Source: Solirubrobacterales bacterium (GTDB lineage: Bacteria > Actinomycetota > Thermoleophilia > Solirubrobacterales > Solirubrobacteraceae). Taken from it: DNA of 64,000 nucleotides. Position 1 is the stretch's first letter. Each line of letters starts with the position of its first letter. The position numbers and the translations under genes were made by a program. The notes under the pieces were generated by a model. The model did no database searches. It saw nothing but the letters and a program-made list of their open reading frames with translations, and was not told the origin of the DNA. This document shows positions 61,162-64,000 of this stretch, in pieces. The DNA is taken from NCBI GenBank assembly GCA_027449125.1, contig DAIDME010000045.1, forward strand, positions 1-64,000. The letters are read 5' to 3'.

Positions 61162-63063
61162 ATGAAAGCAGCTGTCCAGCCAACACCGAGCGACCAGCCA
61201 CCAACCTCACGACGGACGGTGCTCTGCTCCATCGGCACCGGATCGCACGTGCGATTGCTCGAGCTCGCGAGGCCGTCGTTTGAGCGTCTCGCAGCACGGC
61301 ACGGGTGGCGATTGTCCCTGCAGACCGGCCCACTCCAACTGGACCGGCCCCCAGCCTGGGACAAGGTCATCGCCATCCGCGACCTCCTGACGAGCTTCGA
61401 CACGGTTGTCTGGATCGACGCGGACGCTCTGGTGGTCGATCCCGAGCCAGACCTGACCGCGCTCGCGACGCCCGACCGCATGCTCTGGATCGTCAGCCAC
61501 CACTACGACGGCGCCGATCAGCCCAACACAGGCATCATGGTGATGCACAGCGGTCAAGCCGCACGTGACTTTCTGGACGCCGTCTGGGAGACCGAGCACC
61601 TCATAGACCACCCCTGGTGGGAGCAGGCGGCGATGCTCGAGCTGATGGGTTACGACGTGACTTCGGAGATCGGCGTCGCGCGGATGGTCAACCCGACCCA
61701 CTGGTACGCGCAGGTCGGCTGGCTCGACAAGCGGTGGAACTCGATTTCACTTGACCCCCATCCCGCTCCATACATAAGGCACTACGCCGGCCTGTCAAAC
61801 GGCGAGCGGCTGGCACGGATGTCCCAAGCGCGGAGAACCCTCGGACCTGATCGGGATGCTGAGACCGGTACGCCGTCGGTCTCCGTCATTTATCCGCTTC
61901 AAAGCGGAAGCGTCGAAACCGCCGTGGCGAGTCTGGCGAGCCTGTTGGCTGCCGGCACTGACTTTCGGCTGATCCTCGTGGACGACGCCTCAGAGCTGGA
62001 CGGCGTGGCCGCGGCGCTCGGCCCGGGAGTCAGCGTCGTTAAGCATCCTAGACCGTTCGGCTTGGCGACCAGCTGGGCCTCGGGGATCGAGCTGGCGACC
62101 AGCCAGATCGTCGTCCTTCTGGCGGCGCCCGCGAGGCTCGCGCCCGGTGCAATCGACGCCATGATCGCCGCCTTGGAGTCCGGAGCGGTAGCCGCGACCA
62201 CGACCTCCGTTGATGATGCCCTGCTGTCACCTCATCGGGCCATATGCCTGGCAGCAGCGGGTCCAACCCTGAGCAAGGTGACCGTCCCCCGCTCCGCTGC
62301 TGACGCCGACGCACTCGCCGATCTGGTGCTCGCGCTCGCCCGCCACGGCCGCGTAGTGCCCGTCGCCTGCGCGGTTGCCGAACCGCCGCTGAACCTTCCG
62401 GCGACGCCCCCGTTCCCCGCCGGCGTGCCCGACTGGAATATCCGGATGCGCAGAGCCCGTTACCGCGAGGACCTCTCGAGACTGATCAGCCGTGACGAGT
62501 TGCCGTGGCTGCTTCGAGCCCGTGGCCTGTACGGCACCGGGGCCGAGATTGGCGTCCAGGTGGGTCTGTTCTCGCACCACTTGTTGACCTACTGGCCAGG
62601 CCAGAAGCTCCTGTCCGTTGACGCGTGGGAGCATTTCCCAGCCGAGACCTATGAGGACATCGCCAACGTCACGCAAGAGGAGCAGGACAGGCGGTGGGCG
62701 ACCACACGTCAGCGGCTGGCTGTGTTCGGGACTCGCAGCGAGGTCTGGCGGTTGCGCTCCGTCGATGCGGCGAAGCAGGTCGTGGACGGCGGCTTGGACT
62801 TCGTGTACATAGACGCCCGTCACGACCTCGAGGGAGTTCTGGAAGACCTCGTCGCCTGGGTGCCGAAGGTCAGGCCGGGCGGCATCATCGCCGGCCACGA
62901 TTACCGCGACGGCCTCTTGCCTGAGGGCAGGTTTGAGGTCAAGCAGGCAGTGGACACGTTCTTTGCGGCGTACGACAGAACGGTTCACGCCACGCTCGAC
63001 CAGCCCTGGGTCTCATGGATCATCGACGTGCCGATGGAGGGCTGGCGCGCCCATACCGAGTGA
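61162..63063 (+). CDS. Trifunctional fusion: GT34-like + GT2-like glycosyltransferase + SAM methyltransferase
   Basis: A 633-residue protein with three parts. Residues about 15-225 resemble GMA12/MNN10-type (GT34) transferases, with LCSIGTGSHVRLLELARPSFERLAARHGW, RPPAWDKVIAIRDLL and the DxD WIDADALVVDP (D86, D88). Residues about 238-400 look like a reduced GT2 fold (PSVSVIYPLQSGSVETAVASLASL, LVDDASELDG). Residues about 455-633 are a Methyltransf_24-type domain (GTGAEIGVQVGLFSHHLL, LSVDAWEHF, FVYIDARHDLEGVLEDL, GGIIAGHDY). The fusion suggests addition of a sugar and its methylation. ATG 61162 is chosen before the conserved region; ATG 61111 is possible. Confidence 0.75.
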   Translation: MKAAVQPTPSDQPPTSRRTVLCSIGTGSHVRLLELARPSFERLAARHGWRLSLQTGPLQLDRPPAWDKVIAIRDLLTSFDTVVWIDADALVVDPEPDLTALATPDRMLWIVSHHYDGADQPNTGIMVMHSGQAARDFLDAVWETEHLIDHPWWEQAAMLELMGYDVTSEIGVARMVNPTHWYAQVGWLDKRWNSISLDPHPAPYIRHYAGLSNGERLARMSQARRTLGPDRDAETGTPSVSVIYPLQSGSVETAVASLASLLAAGTDFRLILVDDASELDGVAAALGPGVSVVKHPRPFGLATSWASGIELATSQIVVLLAAPARLAPGAIDAMIAALESGAVAATTTSVDDALLSPHRAICLAAAGPTLSKVTVPRSAADADALADLVLALARHGRVVPVACAVAEPPLNLPATPPFPAGVPDWNIRMRRARYREDLSRLISRDELPWLLRARGLYGTGAEIGVQVGLFSHHLLTYWPGQKLLSVDAWEHFPAETYEDIANVTQEEQDRRWATTRQRLAVFGTRSEVWRLRSVDAAKQVVDGGLDFVYIDARHDLEGVLEDLVAWVPKVRPGGIIAGHDYRDGLLPEGRFEVKQAVDTFFAAYDRTVHATLDQPWVSWIIDVPMEGWRAHTE

Positions 63064-63143
63064 CGACTGTGCCTGAGCGCGAACCTCGGCGGCCGGGCGG
63101 TCAGCGGCCAATCTGACTCCCGGCGGTCGCACTGATCGCTATG

Positions 63144-63193
63144 CCGCGTCGACAACAGTGACCACCTTGTGGTGGTCACTGTTGTCGACGCGG
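63144..63193 (+). terminator. Very long perfect hairpin (23-bp stem, TTGT loop)
   Basis: The left arm 63144-63166 (CCGCGTCGACAACAGTGACC and three more bases) is perfectly complementary to 63171-63193 around a TTGT loop. It lies 80 bases after the trifunctional glycosyltransferase stop. It could be a bidirectional terminator. The perfect match, mixed base composition and length are unusual for a plain terminator here. Confidence 0.5.
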
Positions 63194-63309
63194 GCTCCTT
63201 GTAGAGACCAGCTGGGCTGTGATCCGCCATGGCCTGCCGTTGATTCCAGCGCGGTCCGCGCGACAACATAACGCCGCCGGCCTGACGACGGCGCTCCGGG
63301 CACGCGCCG

Positions 63310-64000
63310 GTGCGTCCAATAGACTCGTCGCTGAGCTTGACGGACCTGACCGCCACGAATACGACACCCGCCGAGTTCGGCGTCAACGTCATCGGCTTCA
63401 CGACAGCGAGCCTGGGACTCGGCGTGGCCGCCCGGGCGACGATTGCGAACCTGCTCGCCGCTCGCGTGCCGGTCGCGATTGCCGAGGTGAGCCTTCCGGA
63501 CGGGCGGTCGGGCGCCGACAACACCTATGCGTACCTGCAGATCACGGACGCCAACAGGGAACGGCTCCCGCATCCGCTGACGCTCGTGGCTGTCAACCCT
63601 GATGAGGCGGCGGCCGTGTGGCGCCAGTACGCGCGCTGGTTCGCCCAAACCTACAACTGCATCATGCCGTTCTGGGAACTCCCGGTGATCCCAGATCAGT
63701 GGGTCCCGCACCTCGCCGGATACGACGCGGTGCTCGCCGCCACCGAGCACATAGCCGGAGCGGTCAAGAACGTCGTCAGCACCGCCGTGCGCAGGTTTCC
63801 GCTCTGTGCGAATGTCACGGACGTGGCCGACTTACGCCGAAGCGACTTCGGCATTCCCGGGGACAGGTTCGCGCTCGCCGCCACCTGGGACACCAACAGC
63901 GGTTTGGGACGCAAGAACTCGCTCGGCGTGTTGCGCGCGTTCTCCGCCGCGCTGGAGCTGGGCTCTGATTCCGTCTTGGTCCTGAAGACCAACGGGGAGA
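63310..64000 (+). CDS. Glycosyltransferase (GT4-like), N-terminal part, runs off window
   Basis: At least 230 residues, open to the window edge. The start GVNVIGFTTASLGLGVAARATIANLLAARVPVAI matches the VNxxGY...GLGEAAR opening of a GT-B family seen in cell-surface polysaccharide and glycoprotein clusters. Later come MPFWELPVIPDQW, YDAVLAATEHIAGAV and the second Rossmann half WDTNSGLGRKNSLGVLRAF...VLVLKTNG. The GTG at 63310 is the first possible start after an in-frame stop at 63283, and TTG 63337 is an alternative. It extends the glycosyltransferase island beyond the window. Confidence 0.75.
   Translation, partial: MRPIDSSLSLTDLTATNTTPAEFGVNVIGFTTASLGLGVAARATIANLLAARVPVAIAEVSLPDGRSGADNTYAYLQITDANRERLPHPLTLVAVNPDEAAAVWRQYARWFAQTYNCIMPFWELPVIPDQWVPHLAGYDAVLAATEHIAGAVKNVVSTAVRRFPLCANVTDVADLRRSDFGIPGDRFALAATWDTNSGLGRKNSLGVLRAFSAALELGSDSVLVLKTNGE

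Noticed and set aside
60806-61165. Possible 119-codon gene in the glycosyltransferase-island gap
   Set aside because: Its product is Arg/Pro/Ala-rich with no motif, no ribosome site, and it overlaps the next gene's start.
63144-63193. Long palindrome considered as a CRISPR repeat, tRNA or phage attachment site
   Set aside because: There is only one copy, no spacer array, no cloverleaf and no integrase gene nearby.
1-64000. Defence islands, prophage, CRISPR arrays and rRNA/tRNA genes
   Set aside because: None was recognisable on either strand. Apart from the housekeeping genes at the left, the content is flagellar, chemotactic and glycosyltransferase genes plus one transposase tail.

Overview
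The window is high-G+C, densely packed bacterial DNA. GTG starts, 4-bp start/stop overlaps, a cyclic-di-AMP riboswitch ahead of an NlpC/P60 wall hydrolase, and flagella without L/P-ring genes (no flgH or flgI) all point to a monoderm. The best guess is a flagellated actinobacterium such as a Thermoleophilia/Solirubrobacterales-like lineage. That placement is inference from style and gene content, not from a search.

Layout. 1-8.3 kb is mixed housekeeping: the tail of an IS630-type transposase, a membrane zincin, an acyl-CoA dehydrogenase, the riboswitch-controlled NlpC/P60 protein, a cold-shock protein, a NYN/PIN-like nuclease, FtsH, exonuclease III and a flavin reductase. 8.3-10.4 kb is an OmpR-type two-component pair. 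10.4-17.2 kb (minus strand) is csrA-fliW-flgL-flgK-flgN-flgJ-flgG-flgF, followed by the flagellar sigma factor gene. 17.5-24 kb (plus strand) holds a TPR glycosyltransferase, fliD, fliS, a FliT-like gene and an HD-GYP gene. 24-55 kb is a nearly continuous flagellar/chemotaxis run: flgBC-fliEFGHIJK-flgD-(flagellar operon protein)-flgE-flbD-motAB-fliL-fliN-cheW-cheB-cheR-cheA-cheC-cheD-fliM-fliY-cheY-fliOPQR-flhBA-flhF-pilZ, then two unknown genes and a monocistronic flagellin gene. 55-64 kb is a glycosyltransferase island that runs off the right edge.

How it works together. The locus encodes the export gate, rod, hook, filament, stator, C-ring and a CheA/W/Y/B/R/C/D signalling core. No chemoreceptor, FlhG or FlgM is seen here. 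A recurring promoter, TCAAG(N3)-N11-GCCGATNA, closely matches the sigma-28 (FliA) consensus. It precedes flgF, the TPR glycosyltransferase, fliD, fliS, the HD-GYP gene, flgB, fliC and the first gene of the glycosyltransferase island, with weaker versions before fliA, fliO, motA and the two-component pair. This ties glycosyltransferases and c-di-GMP turnover to late flagellar expression. The most interesting hypothesis is a flagellin-glycosylation system, built from very large multidomain glycosyltransferases and co-regulated with the filament by the flagellar sigma factor.
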